From JBAUHN01 sp049680295 (lineage in GTDB: Bacteria; Pseudomonadota; Alphaproteobacteria; Rhodobacterales; Rhodobacteraceae), in assembly GCA_049680295.1 (NCBI GenBank), contig JBAUHN010000192.1, forward strand, positions 1-23,725: a stretch of DNA of 23,725 nucleotides, written 5' to 3'. The notes beneath the pieces are model-generated. The model was given only the letters and a program-made list of their open reading frames with translations, was not told where the DNA came from and ran no database searches. The position numbers and the translations under genes are program-made. How positions within the stretch are numbered: position 1 is the stretch's first letter; the number at the start of each line of letters is the position of its first letter. Shown here one piece after another: positions 14,101 through 21,965 of the stretch.

Positions 14101-15045
14101 ACTGCGCATTTGGGTAAGAACATCACCGATCGTCAAACCCTGCGACAGGCGCATCCGCATTGGTACGGTCACGATAAAGCACCCGATGGCCGTCGCCGAT
14201 CCGGGCACCAGATGCCGACCGTTCAGGGTAGCGCCAAAAACAGTGTCACTACGCCCAGCCAGACGGGCGGTGACAATGCCCCAGGCCGCCATGACGACAG
14301 TGCTCATCGGCACTTGGGCCGCTTTGGCCAGTTGCGTCAGTTTGTGCGTCTGGGCTTTGGTCAGCGCGTGTTCAACCTGTTGCTTGCGGGCAGGTTCGGC
14401 CTTGGCAACCAGCAGACCTGCGCCACCTTCCCAACCGCTAAGCGCCTTTGCAAAATGGGTCAGCCCGTCTTCGTGAGATAGCGACGCCAGAGCGGTGCAA
14501 TGATCTGCAAAGATGTTTTGCGTTTCAGGTGCGGGTTCCGCAGGCGTTTCGCCTTTTAGAAATTGCGCGTAAAGGTCAAAAACCTCGTCCAAAAGCCCCG
14601 CAAAACTGCGACCGTCCAGCAACGTGTGTGGAAACGTCCAGACAAGTTTTCCTTGCGCAGGCCCGGTTTGAAACAGGGCGACACGAAAGGCAGGGAAATC
14701 CGACGGGTCAACACCGAGGTTGCGGTCACTGGTTAGAAAGGCCGCAAAGTCATCCTTGACCTGTTCAGCGCTGTGTCCGGTCCAATCGAAAACGTCGAAC
14801 GCAATCGCTTCATCTTCAACCACCCGTTGAACTGGCGCATCGCCTTGGCCCGGATCAATCACAATGCGCAAAGAAGGATGCCTTGCCAGCAAACTGGCCC
14901 ACGCCTGACGCATGGCACCCGCATCAACGGCTTCGTCTTCCAGGTGACACACAATTTGTTCTAGGTAATTCCAGCGGGTATCTGAACCAGCCGAACCTAG
15001 AAACATGCCCTCTTGGAGCGGCGAAAGTGGAAACGGGTCATTCAT
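11131..15045 (-). CDS. Single-module non-ribosomal peptide synthetase, C-A-T-TE
   Basis: This 1304-residue protein has four domains. Condensation (1 to ~430): the active motif reads PHTLLDG (139-145), with the catalytic second His and Asp-Gly kept but the first His replaced by Pro. Adenylation (~450-945): FTSGSTGRPKG (602-612), NGYGPTE (744-750), YGTGDKAV (834-841) and Lys943. Thiolation: GGDSL with phosphopantetheine Ser998. Thioesterase (~1055-1295): Ser1124 in VSAGS, Asp1151, and His1278 in PGSHLGIL. My hand alignment to PheA gives the specificity positions D-V-E-N-I-G-G-I-T-K, reminiscent of (hydroxy)ornithine codes, but this is uncertain. ATG 15045 was chosen over the TTG 15 codons upstream because GAGAAG precedes it and the C domain begins normally there. 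A phosphopantetheinyl transferase must be supplied from elsewhere. It lies downstream of the flippase-sulfotransferase pair on the same strand. The product is unknown: perhaps an aminoacyl-decorated or small acylated metabolite. Confidence 0.88.
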   Translation of the reverse strand: MNDPFPLSPLQEGMFLGSAGSDTRWNYLEQIVCHLEDEAVDAGAMRQAWASLLARHPSLRIVIDPGQGDAPVQRVVEDEAIAFDVFDWTGHSAEQVKDDFAAFLTSDRNLGVDPSDFPAFRVALFQTGPAQGKLVWTFPHTLLDGRSFAGLLDEVFDLYAQFLKGETPAEPAPETQNIFADHCTALASLSHEDGLTHFAKALSGWEGGAGLLVAKAEPARKQQVEHALTKAQTHKLTQLAKAAQVPMSTVVMAAWGIVTARLAGRSDTVFGATLNGRHLVPGSATAIGCFIVTVPMRMRLSQGLTIGDVLTQMRSDQIALRDHEQTPLTQIRRVTDVPPGVPLFDSLVMFETATLDQQMKSRSDAWQARRVDLYEEGDSPVTLAAYLGDALQLHVEYDPAQMPMGPRLGQYMVQFLQNLADANPQTPLAELSMLSADEMRSLRDLSGEKQAAQNKVECCTDMFDAVVARHPDQIAVLQDGTDDLSYRALDRAANQLAQNLIENGIQPNDTIGICAARSPAFITAILAIWKSGATFVPMDPTYPIETLNIIGEDSGAKLILVDATAPEFTFPTLRIDTLSLDGDAAAPDIPARAADDPAYVIFTSGSTGRPKGVAVSQASLAAHSRAAQSFYGISPSDRCLQFASLSFDVALEEIVTTLLAGATLALRSPEMSQSMTVFLEKCVEHKLTVVNLPTGFWVALTDALEDAKTSFPPSVRLVIVGGERVPLSVLRRWNTLVPGVEWINGYGPTEATITCTAHKMTHDDLSRLSVPIGRPLDHAAAWVLGADGSLAPQGTEGQLWISGPAVALGYVGLPEKTAESFVPARFQPGLGRIYGTGDKAVWRDDLLHYIGRSDRQIKLRGFRIEPGQIEQVLEAQDDVGRSHVAVHNTPGTQPKLVAWFSASDPGAPPDIADLSARLADALPVHMRPELVAVNDWAQTPGGKIDTKQLPDPVVWTPDNAGDEEKTPLTQEVAELFAEFLNVDDLPSDASFFDYGGDSLLLLRLLAKTEQRLGVRLKPTALYSDPTPRGMVKALQSQDMDPLVVIPIQPEGTTAPLYGVHVTGDNGSYFRPLAKALGKDQPVFGLTVGLLSEDTPTAVPDIARFYLHQIERHQPEGPLSLAAVSAGSYVTFELAQQLIAAGRDVRALILLDAEGPDGRPRVGKLARILVHARQFLRRPIQYTQKILAEKVEDLKHKMARKKLSELDDMDGEMVQSLAAFTAANTLAIEQYEPQPFPQKLTIVRAADDMFDSAEAREKGLGWSSVAAGGFEVCDVPGSHLGILDPPNVNALSAYIAPKIQGSGNG

Positions 15046-15404
15046 TGGCAGATGAACTTCTCGGTAAGGAATGGCAATGGATTCAGTCAAAAAATATATA
15101 CGCTACCGTAGGGGATTCAGCTGCGTTTTGGCAATAATTTTCGACGCATTTTTAGGCAAATACAACTCTACCTAGAACTTGCATTTCATTGTTCGAAACC
15201 AGCTGTAGCAGTCTGGGGGGAATGTTTGCGATAACTTTTCTGAATGGTAAGAAAAACATACCAAAAGATGGTGTCGGCACCGGGGAAACACGGCTCGGAT
15301 TTCCGATCGCACAAAGGCTGAAGCACCAAACCAATGCGGCGTTGGACTGCCTGATTTATGCGCCGCCGCAGAAGTGGCGGATAATTAGGGCTAGGGTTCT
15401 GACC
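15046..15404. other. Upstream region of the NRPS gene, no gene seen
   Basis: These ~360 bases separate the sulfotransferase stop from the NRPS start. Short frames on both strands have no recognisable motifs. Read on the minus strand, the stretch just before the NRPS is A+T-rich (AGCGTATATATTTTTTG), with a TATATT that could be a -10 element, but no convincing -35 pairs with it. TACGGTAGCGTA nearby has TACG/CGTA dyad symmetry. The length suggests the NRPS has its own promoter rather than depending on read-through. Confidence 0.4.
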
Positions 15405-15407
15405 CTA
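15392..15407. repeat. Short hairpin at the sulfotransferase stop codon
   Basis: TAGGGT (15392-15397) and ACCCTA (15402-15407) pair around a four-base loop and overlap the stop codon of the sulfotransferase gene. There is no T-run after it on the minus strand. It is at best a weak transcription pause or end signal. Confidence 0.25.
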
Positions 15408-16295
15408 CGTCCCCAGATCTTGATCCATGCGTTCTGCGTAACCCAGTTTTGCCGCCGCCGGGCCGCAGATTTCGTGGATCAGGGACAAGTTTTTTTGCCC
15501 GAAAAACGCCAAAGGGCCCACCCGGTTTCTTGCAGCTGGTTGAAAGGCGACATCCACAAGATGGTGGATATCGTGTTTGACCGGGATATTGAGGCTTTTC
15601 GCAAGGTGGCCGATTTCGGTAACTTTGCCTGCAAGAAAATCTTCGTATCTGACGAGGATGTATTGGTCGGAATCCGCATAATAAATCTCTGCGGCGCGTT
15701 GCCAGCGGCGGGCCAGAACCTCGATGGTATTCAACCCCTGCAACCCCATATCCTGGCCTGTCAGAATGCTGCGCCAGGTGTCGTTCAAAGCGGCGCCTTG
15801 ATTGGCATCAAGCGTGGTGTCTTGACCAGACAATCTGAGCCTGTTGAGAATGCTTTGGATATTTCGTGCGGGTTCACGCACCACGAAAACTGCCTGCCCA
15901 TTTGGGAAATGTGCCATGACCTGAGGTGCGACAAACGTCAGGCAAGGCTCTTTGATGATCTTTGCGGAAAAAGCCCAGGCGTTCTTGTTCACAAAATCCG
16001 CAATCTCTGTCCGACCCAGCACAAGGTCGGTCATGAAAGGTTCCCACGCGCCCTGAAAGTCGATCTGAGTTCTAAGTGCTGTGGCTTCGCCCAACAGGCC
16101 ACTGATCGCCGAGGTGCCGGATTTCTGAACGCCAAAAATGATGACCGGGGCGCGGGTCGGTTTTGAGAATACCGACTTGATCCGTTCGCGCCGCAGGTTG
16201 TCTTCTCGGGTAATCAGCGGGGGGGTCAAAAGGTCGGTGACGACGGACCGGATGGTTTTGACAAAACGTTGGGGCCGGCTTGGGGTTTTTGTCAT
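15405..16295 (-). CDS. P-loop (PAPS-dependent) sulfotransferase
   Basis: This 296-residue protein has the two PAPS-binding motifs of the sulfotransferase family. The 5'-phosphosulfate loop is APVIIFGVQKSGTS (49-62, with Lys58, Ser59, Thr61). The 3'-phosphate site is VVREPARNIQSI, where Arg140 and Ser148 have the classical R-x7-S spacing. It should move a sulfuryl group from PAPS to a hydroxyl or amine, probably on a sugar or lipid carrier. No signal peptide is seen, so it acts in the cytoplasm. The ATG at 16295 overlaps the flippase stop by four bases (ATGA), showing translational coupling. A 61-residue upstream extension is only the flippase tail in another frame. Pairing with a flippase suggests sulfation of a glycan before export. 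The acceptor is unknown. Confidence 0.82.
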   Translation of the reverse strand: MTKTPSRPQRFVKTIRSVVTDLLTPPLITREDNLRRERIKSVFSKPTRAPVIIFGVQKSGTSAISGLLGEATALRTQIDFQGAWEPFMTDLVLGRTEIADFVNKNAWAFSAKIIKEPCLTFVAPQVMAHFPNGQAVFVVREPARNIQSILNRLRLSGQDTTLDANQGAALNDTWRSILTGQDMGLQGLNTIEVLARRWQRAAEIYYADSDQYILVRYEDFLAGKVTEIGHLAKSLNIPVKHDIHHLVDVAFQPAARNRVGPLAFFGQKNLSLIHEICGPAAAKLGYAERMDQDLGT

Positions 16296-17746
16296 TGCAA
16301 TTGGTTCCCGCGAAAGGGTCTGAGGGCGATGGCATAAACCTCGCGCATGGCGCTGCGTCCGGATTTGGTTGTGGAAACTGCGGCCAGCGAACAGGCATAC
16401 AGCACGGCGATTGAAAACAGGGTGACGGTGACGTCGGTAAAGGCGAGGTGTTGTTTGGATTGCGTCACGATCAGCCATCCAAGAGCCATTGCCAGAAAAT
16501 GCGGGACTTGCAGCACGGCAAGGTCCCTAAACGACACGATGTTCATTTTGGCGATATACCACCAGCGAAACGGCAAAAACACGGCGTTGACGATTGTATA
16601 GGCCGCCGCCATCCCTACCGCTCCCCAAGGCAGGCTAAGGCTGAAGGCCGCCACCAAACAGGCGGAAAACACGATGTTCAGACGGAACATGCGACCAGTT
16701 TCACCTTGCGAAATGAACAGCCAGCCGCCGGTGCTGGACACAAATTGCACAACACCTGCGATGCCGAGCCATGAAAATATCGGCGCGGCAGGCAACCATT
16801 TTTCGCCAAAGACAATTCTTATGGTTTCTTCGGAATTGATTGTCACCGCAGCAATTCCGGGGATTACACAAAGGGCTGGTACGCCGACAACCCGCAGATA
16901 GGCGCGGCGCACTCTGGGACGGTCGTCTTTTATCTTGCTCAAAAGCGGCACGACAACGCGGCTGAGCGGGGCGTTAATGGATTGCAGCGGGAATAACAGC
17001 AGTTTGTAGGCACGGTCATAGTAACCCAGCTCCACCGGGCCTGCGAACCTGCCCAACAGGACATTGTCAGCGTTGCGGCTAAAGAAATTAACGATGCTGA
17101 ACCCTGACAAGTTGGCGCTGAAGGACACGATGTCACGGGCGATCCGAAAATCGGGCCGACGCGGAAGCCATGCTACCGCCCGCCAGTTCAAGCCAAAAAG
17201 CACCAGGGCCGAAGCCGTAGCACCCATCACCAGCGCCCAATAGCCATAGCCCAAAAGCGCGCCCGCGACCGAGCAGACGAGGCCTGCCGCCGCCGATAGG
17301 ATTTCGTTTATGGCAAGCGCTGTGAATTTCAACCTGCGACCAAGAATGCCGCTTGGTACCAACACCATTCCCCCTAGAAAGAAGGGCGCGATCAAGGCTA
17401 TTGTGACGTGTTGCAATCGCGGCTCGCCGTAGAATGCAGCGATCCAGGGTGACAGGATCAGAATAAGCAGGGCGCAGACCAGACAGGCCGCGAAAACCAC
17501 CCAGAACACCTGATTGATCTGTGTGTCACTTAGATCAGACCGCTGAATAATCGCATCGCGTAGACCAAAATCCTGAAACAACGCAATGAACGCCAAAATT
17601 GGGGCCACCGATGCCATCAATCCGAAATCTTCGGGCGCCAGTAATCGGCCCAGAACAACCACTGAAACCAGACTAAGCACGACCCTGATGGCTTGCCCGC
17701 CGCCGGTCACAATCGCCCCTTGCAACGCAATACCGCCAAGTTTCAT
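16292..17746 (-). CDS. Polysaccharide flippase of the MOP superfamily (WzxC/PST-type)
   Basis: This 484-residue protein has about 12-14 hydrophobic segments. The N-terminus (GGGQAIRVVLSLVSVVVLGRLLAPEDFGLMA, about 15-45) is typical of the polysaccharide-transport (PST) branch that includes WzxC, AmsL and ExoT-like proteins. The middle contains the family pattern SANLSGFSIVNFFSRNADNVLLGRF followed by LGYYDRAYKLLLFP. It would move lipid-linked glycan repeat units across the inner membrane to the periplasm. It is the first gene of the minus-strand pair with the sulfotransferase and is divergent from a GT2 gene with 371 bases between. Only a weak ribosome site is seen before ATG 17746. The substrate cannot be predicted. 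Confidence 0.85.
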   Translation of the reverse strand: MKLGGIALQGAIVTGGGQAIRVVLSLVSVVVLGRLLAPEDFGLMASVAPILAFIALFQDFGLRDAIIQRSDLSDTQINQVFWVVFAACLVCALLILILSPWIAAFYGEPRLQHVTIALIAPFFLGGMVLVPSGILGRRLKFTALAINEILSAAAGLVCSVAGALLGYGYWALVMGATASALVLFGLNWRAVAWLPRRPDFRIARDIVSFSANLSGFSIVNFFSRNADNVLLGRFAGPVELGYYDRAYKLLLFPLQSINAPLSRVVVPLLSKIKDDRPRVRRAYLRVVGVPALCVIPGIAAVTINSEETIRIVFGEKWLPAAPIFSWLGIAGVVQFVSSTGGWLFISQGETGRMFRLNIVFSACLVAAFSLSLPWGAVGMAAAYTIVNAVFLPFRWWYIAKMNIVSFRDLAVLQVPHFLAMALGWLIVTQSKQHLAFTDVTVTLFSIAVLYACSLAAVSTTKSGRSAMREVYAIALRPFRGNQLQ

Positions 17747-18117
17747 CGAAATAATACGCTTTCTGACTTGGTGAATTCAAAAGGCAGCACGCAACGGTCT
17801 TTGTGCACGCAGCCTGGATTGGTGGGTAAGGCAGATTTTCAATACTCCATGGGTGCAAGCCTGTCGAGGTAAGATGGCGCGCAGGCGGATTGTGGCACGG
17901 CCCTGATGGCATCCTGCGCGCAGATTGCGCCGCCTTTCAAAAAACGCCGCATTGATGAGCGTATTTAGGCTGCTTTATTGGCTACTGGGCTGCATTTGCT
18001 AGACTCGTGTCATACCGCCGCATAATCTGATTCCAGACTACAGTTGGTAAAGATCATTGCATTTTAGCGATTCTTCCCAGAACCGCGCTGTTCGTCCGCA
18101 ACCCTTCAGGAAGGCGT
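17747..18117. promoter_or_regulatory. Divergent intergenic region between flippase and GT2 genes
   Basis: These 371 bases hold no recognisable gene and must carry promoters for both directions. On the plus strand a candidate sigma-70 site is listed separately at 17978-18005. On the minus strand no clear pair was found. AGGAAGG at 18108-18114 is the ribosome site for the glycosyltransferase to the right. A cluster of GCGC-rich steps around 17870-17935 has no clear structure. Confidence 0.4.
17978..18005 (+). promoter_or_regulatory. Candidate sigma-70 promoter for the GT2 gene
   Basis: TTGGCT (17978-17983) and TAGACT (18000-18005) are separated by 16 bases. They resemble -35 and -10 hexamers and lie about 110 bases before the GT2 start. 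Matches are imperfect, so this is only a candidate. Confidence 0.3.
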
Positions 18118-19125
18118 GTGACGTCTATGTCTGGCAATCCTTCTGTCTGCGTCATCATCGCGGCCTTTAACGCAGCGGCGACCATTGGGGACGCCGTTCG
18201 TTCGGCGCTGGCCCAAGGCGAGGTCGGCGAAGTTGTCGTGGTCGACGATGCCTCAACCGATGCCACTGTTGCGACCGCCAGGGCCGCAGCGGGCGGCGAT
18301 ATGCGGTTAAAAATCGTCAGGTTGCCAACCAATGGCGGTGTATCGGCTGCGCGTAACTGCGGCATCGCGCAATCCACAGCAGAACTGATCGCGCTATTGG
18401 ATGCAGATGATTATTATTTGCCCGATCGGTTTGCAGGGCTGGCAGGCAGGTCGGATTGGGATCTGTTTGCCGACAATATCGTGTTCCTTGCGGATACGGT
18501 GCCCGAAATGCTGGAACGCCAGGCCGTCGTTGATGCAAACGCCGAGGCCCATCTGGACCTTTCAGGATTTGTTGCAGGTAATCTGTCTGGCAGATCGGTT
18601 GTGCGCGGCGAACTGGGGTTTCTCAAGCCGGTAATGCGCCGCAGTTTTCTTGACGCCCATAACCTGCGCTACGATGAGACGCTGCGTTTCGGCGAGGATT
18701 TCGATCTGTATGTCCGCAGCTTGATCGCGGGGGGCAGATTTATCATTTCACAACGTGTGGGATATGTTGCCCGCGTGCGCACGGGCAGTTTAAGCGTCAC
18801 ACATACCGCCAGGGATTTGGGCTGCCTGTTGACTGCGGCGAGCAGGCATCTGGAACATGCGCACATTGACGCTGGCGCGCGACAGATGCTGTGTCAGCAC
18901 CGGGATCAGTTAAGAGAGCGTTTTGAATTGCGTGAATTTTTGCGTTTGCGGCGCGATAAAGGGCTGGGAAAAGCCGCGCGGTTCGCCCTTTGGCCGCTGA
19001 CACGGTTTACCACCATCGCCAAAGGTGTCGGGCAAGACAAAATCGCCCATCTGCGCCGCCAAACTGAAAAAGGGCCGACATTCAGATATCTTTTTTCGCA
19101 GGACAACACTTCGAGTTTTGACTGA
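18118..19125 (+). CDS. GT2-family glycosyltransferase (ExoU/ExoW-like)
   Basis: This 335-residue protein has a GT-A fold transferase domain in residues 8 to ~230. Features are VCVIIAAFNAAATIGDAV, the nucleotide-binding VVVVDDASTDAT (39-50), GVSAARNCGI (74-83), the metal-binding DADD (Asp95-Asp98) and the later GEDFDLYVR acid motif. It would add one sugar from a nucleotide donor to a lipid-linked intermediate at the inner face of the membrane. The C-terminal third is basic and helical, perhaps for membrane contact. Start: GTG at 18118 or ATG at 18127, three codons on. The AGGAAGG site at 18108-18114 could serve either. It is convergent with the GT2-GT4 pair, with only 20 bases between stops, and no terminator is visible there. 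Confidence 0.85.
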   Translation: MTSMSGNPSVCVIIAAFNAAATIGDAVRSALAQGEVGEVVVVDDASTDATVATARAAAGGDMRLKIVRLPTNGGVSAARNCGIAQSTAELIALLDADDYYLPDRFAGLAGRSDWDLFADNIVFLADTVPEMLERQAVVDANAEAHLDLSGFVAGNLSGRSVVRGELGFLKPVMRRSFLDAHNLRYDETLRFGEDFDLYVRSLIAGGRFIISQRVGYVARVRTGSLSVTHTARDLGCLLTAASRHLEHAHIDAGARQMLCQHRDQLRERFELREFLRLRRDKGLGKAARFALWPLTRFTTIAKGVGQDKIAHLRRQTEKGPTFRYLFSQDNTSSFD

Positions 19126-19145
19126 ACGATTGGTGGGCTTGATGC

Positions 19146-20414
19146 TTATCGCGGGTCCTTGTTGCGCTCCAAGTTTGAAAGGACTGTATTGTAGCTAAGT
19201 ACGCGCCGTTCAGTGATGGCATTATTGTTTGTGTCCTTTCGGCGCCGTGCCAAGCCCGTTTGGGCGCAAAAGAGTACAATCTTAGTGGCCAGACTAAATT
19301 TCTTGTCTGTCAGCGCTTCGCGCAGCCGCCAAATTGAGGCGCGGGCCAAATGCTTGGCAAAACTTTTGCCAACCGGCCCCAAGTTCCGCAAATCTAATAA
19401 TGCGCGCCTTGTCTCACCGGAATAGGCCGTTGCATTTCCGGATTTCCCGGCCATCGTGCGGATGGCGATTGCTTTTTCGTCTGCCGTCAATTCGATGTCC
19501 GGTGCCAATGTCAGGCCGGTTTGGAAATCAGCTAAGGCGTCAGACCATAGGTTTTTGCGTGCGTAGACGCATCCACGTTGAAGGAATGCAACCCGTCGGG
19601 ACAGGTCAGTATCCGCGATATCGAAAAAGCTCTGGTAAAAGCTAAGCGGAATGCTGTCGCGGAGATCTGCGAAAATCAGGCTGTCGTTTTTTTGCCAGAT
19701 GATCTCTGATTGTTTTGGATCGTGCAAATCAGTCGCGGGCCCGCGTAACCCTTCATGTTTGCGTTGCTCAAACAGGATGTCGTCAATGATCGCAATTGGA
19801 AATCTCAGCGCCAGTCGCACGAACATTTCATAGTCAATAGATCGCTTTATATCTTCGCGAAAAGGTCCAACTGTTGAATAGCAACTACGCCTTACCAACG
19901 CTGCGTTTTGAAAGAAATAGACGTCTTCGAAGATGTGCCTTGCAGGGCTGCCAACACGCAAGTCCGGCCAATATCCGGTTCCCAGAAATTGTTTTCCAGT
20001 CCCATCAGGCAAGGTTGTGAACCGCTGATGCCTGCCGCCAACAACGCCCACGGCCTGAGTGTCCAACACTTTCGCCATGCGTTCCACAGCGTCAGGCCGT
20101 GCGATATCGTCGTCATCACAGATCCAGATATAGTCCCCGGTTGCGTGTTTCATCGCCTGGTTGAGCGCTGCGGACTTCCCTTTGTTCCGCCCATGAAAGT
20201 GCATTAAATTGGCGTGCGGGTTGTCCGCAACGATCTGTTCGATGACGCTTTCGGTACTATCCGTTGACCCATCGTTCCAAACGATAATCTGAGCAACTTC
20301 GCGGGTTTGCGCAAAAATTGCGTTTAAAGTTTCAGTAAGATAGTTTGCCCTGTTGAACGTCGCCACGATGACCGTGATTGATCCCTTTTGCGGAATCTCA
20401 TGCTGATTGATCAT
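19146..20414 (-). CDS. GT2-family glycosyltransferase with C-terminal extension
   Basis: This 422-residue protein has an N-terminal GT2 domain, residues about 12-240: ITVIVATFNRANYLTETL, IIVWNDGSTDST (43-54), RNKGKSAALNQAM, and the metal-binding DDDD at 100-103. The motif SIDYEMFVRLALRFP lies where the catalytic acid is expected. The remaining ~170 residues include a TPR-like helical stretch (LQRGCVYARKNLWSDALADF) and a basic tail, beyond the core fold. The donor and acceptor sugars are unknown. The start overlaps the stop of the GT4 gene by four bases (ATGA), so the two are translationally coupled and likely build the same glycan. Confidence 0.85.
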   Translation of the reverse strand: MINQHEIPQKGSITVIVATFNRANYLTETLNAIFAQTREVAQIIVWNDGSTDSTESVIEQIVADNPHANLMHFHGRNKGKSAALNQAMKHATGDYIWICDDDDIARPDAVERMAKVLDTQAVGVVGGRHQRFTTLPDGTGKQFLGTGYWPDLRVGSPARHIFEDVYFFQNAALVRRSCYSTVGPFREDIKRSIDYEMFVRLALRFPIAIIDDILFEQRKHEGLRGPATDLHDPKQSEIIWQKNDSLIFADLRDSIPLSFYQSFFDIADTDLSRRVAFLQRGCVYARKNLWSDALADFQTGLTLAPDIELTADEKAIAIRTMAGKSGNATAYSGETRRALLDLRNLGPVGKSFAKHLARASIWRLREALTDKKFSLATKIVLFCAQTGLARRRKDTNNNAITERRVLSYNTVLSNLERNKDPR

Positions 20415-21577
20415 GTCACCAGCCCACCAAGCATCTCCAGCAACGCCGTATTCTGCCGGTCCTCATTGAAATCCCGCTCGACTTTTTTGCGGGCGGCCTG
20501 GGTGATGGCGGGCAGATCGACCGTGCCGTCGGCCAAGGCTTCGATCTGGCGTGACAGGTCCGCGGCGTCATGTTCGTCCGATAAAAACCCTGTCACTTCA
20601 TGTTCAACCAATTCAGGAATGCCGGAATGGCGGGTGGTGAAAACGGGTGTGCCCAGCGCCATGGCCTCAAACAACACAACGGGGATACCTTCCTGATCGC
20701 CGTCAGCTGCGGTGACGCTGGGCAAAAGAAATGCGTCAGCCTGCGCCATCAGTTGCAAGGCTTCGGCGTGGTTTTGCGGCCCCAGAAACCGGACCATACC
20801 CTTGGCGAGCGTGGCATCTGCCTGTGCCTCCAGCGACCCACGCAGCGGCCCGTCGCCGCCAATGTCCATGGCCCATTCAATGTCGGGGCGGCGTTTTGAC
20901 AGATCGGCCAATGCGCTCAGAATGGTAGCCACCCCCTTTTTCTCGACCAGACGACAGACGGTGACCAGACGCAGTGGGGTTTTTGGCAGTGCCGGTTCAA
21001 AGGCGTGGTGATGCACAGGTATGCCAAGGTGGTGAACCGTGACGCGGTTCTTTGGTGCACCGGCGGCGATCAGATCATCAGCAAATGGCGCGTTGACCGT
21101 CAGATGCAAGGCGCCGTGGCGGAACAGGTCGTGATAGATCGACAGGCCGTTTTCAACCCTTTCGTGGCTGACATCCCGGCCATGATAAATTGTAACCAGT
21201 GGGGGCGCCGTAGGTTCGTTTTTCGAATTGGCCACGACAAAGGCACCCATCCAACCGAAATGGGCCAGATGGACATCCATTTTCGGCAGACGCTGGAAAA
21301 ACCGTCGCGTTCGCCAGACCCCGATACGCTGCCTGACCCGCCAGGGCAGGTACGACAGCAGACCGGTTTCAGGCGCGCCGCAATAGGTCAGCACCTTGAC
21401 TTTGGCCAAGTCAGAGACAGTCGCAGGGTCCAGCCTGACAGCGTCGTGATACTTGCAAACCACAGTAACATCATGCCCCTGGCGCGCAAAATACGACACT
21501 TGCGCGGTGATAAAAGTCTCAGAAAGCTTGGGAAAGCGTTCGGCAAAGACCCCTATGCGCATGGCCGGTTCTTGCAT
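20411..21577 (-). CDS. GT4-family glycosyltransferase (WcaL-like)
   Basis: This 388-residue protein has a two-Rossmann (GT-B) fold. The N-terminal half shows RIGVFAERFPKLSETFITAQV and HFGWMGAFV (106-114), typical of the WcaL/colanic-acid-type branch. The C-terminal half carries the donor-binding segments CRLVEKKGV (208-216) and GGDGPL (240-245), and the EX7E motif, Glu296 and Glu304 (EGIPVVLFE), before MALGTPVF. It is a retaining transferase using a nucleotide sugar. It is the first gene of the coupled GT4-GT2 pair. The start could be Met1 at 21577 or Met6 at 21562; neither has a strong ribosome site. The 388-base region upstream is divergent to the ureidoglycine aminohydrolase gene. Confidence 0.87.
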   Translation of the reverse strand: MQEPAMRIGVFAERFPKLSETFITAQVSYFARQGHDVTVVCKYHDAVRLDPATVSDLAKVKVLTYCGAPETGLLSYLPWRVRQRIGVWRTRRFFQRLPKMDVHLAHFGWMGAFVVANSKNEPTAPPLVTIYHGRDVSHERVENGLSIYHDLFRHGALHLTVNAPFADDLIAAGAPKNRVTVHHLGIPVHHHAFEPALPKTPLRLVTVCRLVEKKGVATILSALADLSKRRPDIEWAMDIGGDGPLRGSLEAQADATLAKGMVRFLGPQNHAEALQLMAQADAFLLPSVTAADGDQEGIPVVLFEAMALGTPVFTTRHSGIPELVEHEVTGFLSDEHDAADLSRQIEALADGTVDLPAITQAARKKVERDFNEDRQNTALLEMLGGLVT

Positions 21578-21965
21578 CGCTCAAATACTAAGTGTCGATT
21601 TGGAGGTTGGCGCCTGAAACCGGCAAAATGCTGACATTCGCTTGATCCTCTCAGTGATAGACGAGAACGGGTTGAGGCCTGACAGCGATGGTGCTGCAGT
21701 GCAGCTTTCAACTGCGCAGATTGGCGCTGAAATAACAACCTGGGCAAGAAGCGGCAGGGCTTTGACCCCCTGAATTGCGCCAGATTTCGCCTGTTCTTGC
21801 GGGCAGACGGTCATTTGATGTGATGGCTGGGCTGTAAAACATCGCGCTTTGGCAGCGTGATGCCGAACTATCAAATAAAACCGAAGGAACTTATTCCCAT
21901 TCACTGGCTTGGTTAGGCGTGCGTTTCGTAGGACTTTGTTCCCAATTGATAACTCGGAGAATTCC
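21578..21965. other. Long divergent intergenic region
   Basis: This stretch separates the GT4 gene (minus) from the ureidoglycine aminohydrolase gene (plus). A 128-codon minus-strand frame covers 21581-21967 and ends four bases before the GT4 start. Its translation is rich in Ser, Cys and Lys, has no family motif and lacks a ribosome site, so I regard it as non-coding. The region should contain both promoters; no strong -35/-10 pair or known operator was recognised. TCGGAGA at about 21954-21960 is the ribosome site for the right-hand gene. Confidence 0.45.

Noticed and set aside
15088..15090. TTG as start of the NRPS gene
   Set aside because: No ribosome site precedes it, whereas ATG at 15045 has GAGAAG upstream and begins right at the condensation domain.
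15189..16166. 325-codon plus-strand frame opposite the sulfotransferase
   Set aside because: It is antisense to a clear sulfotransferase with intact PAPS motifs; the translation has no recognisable domain.
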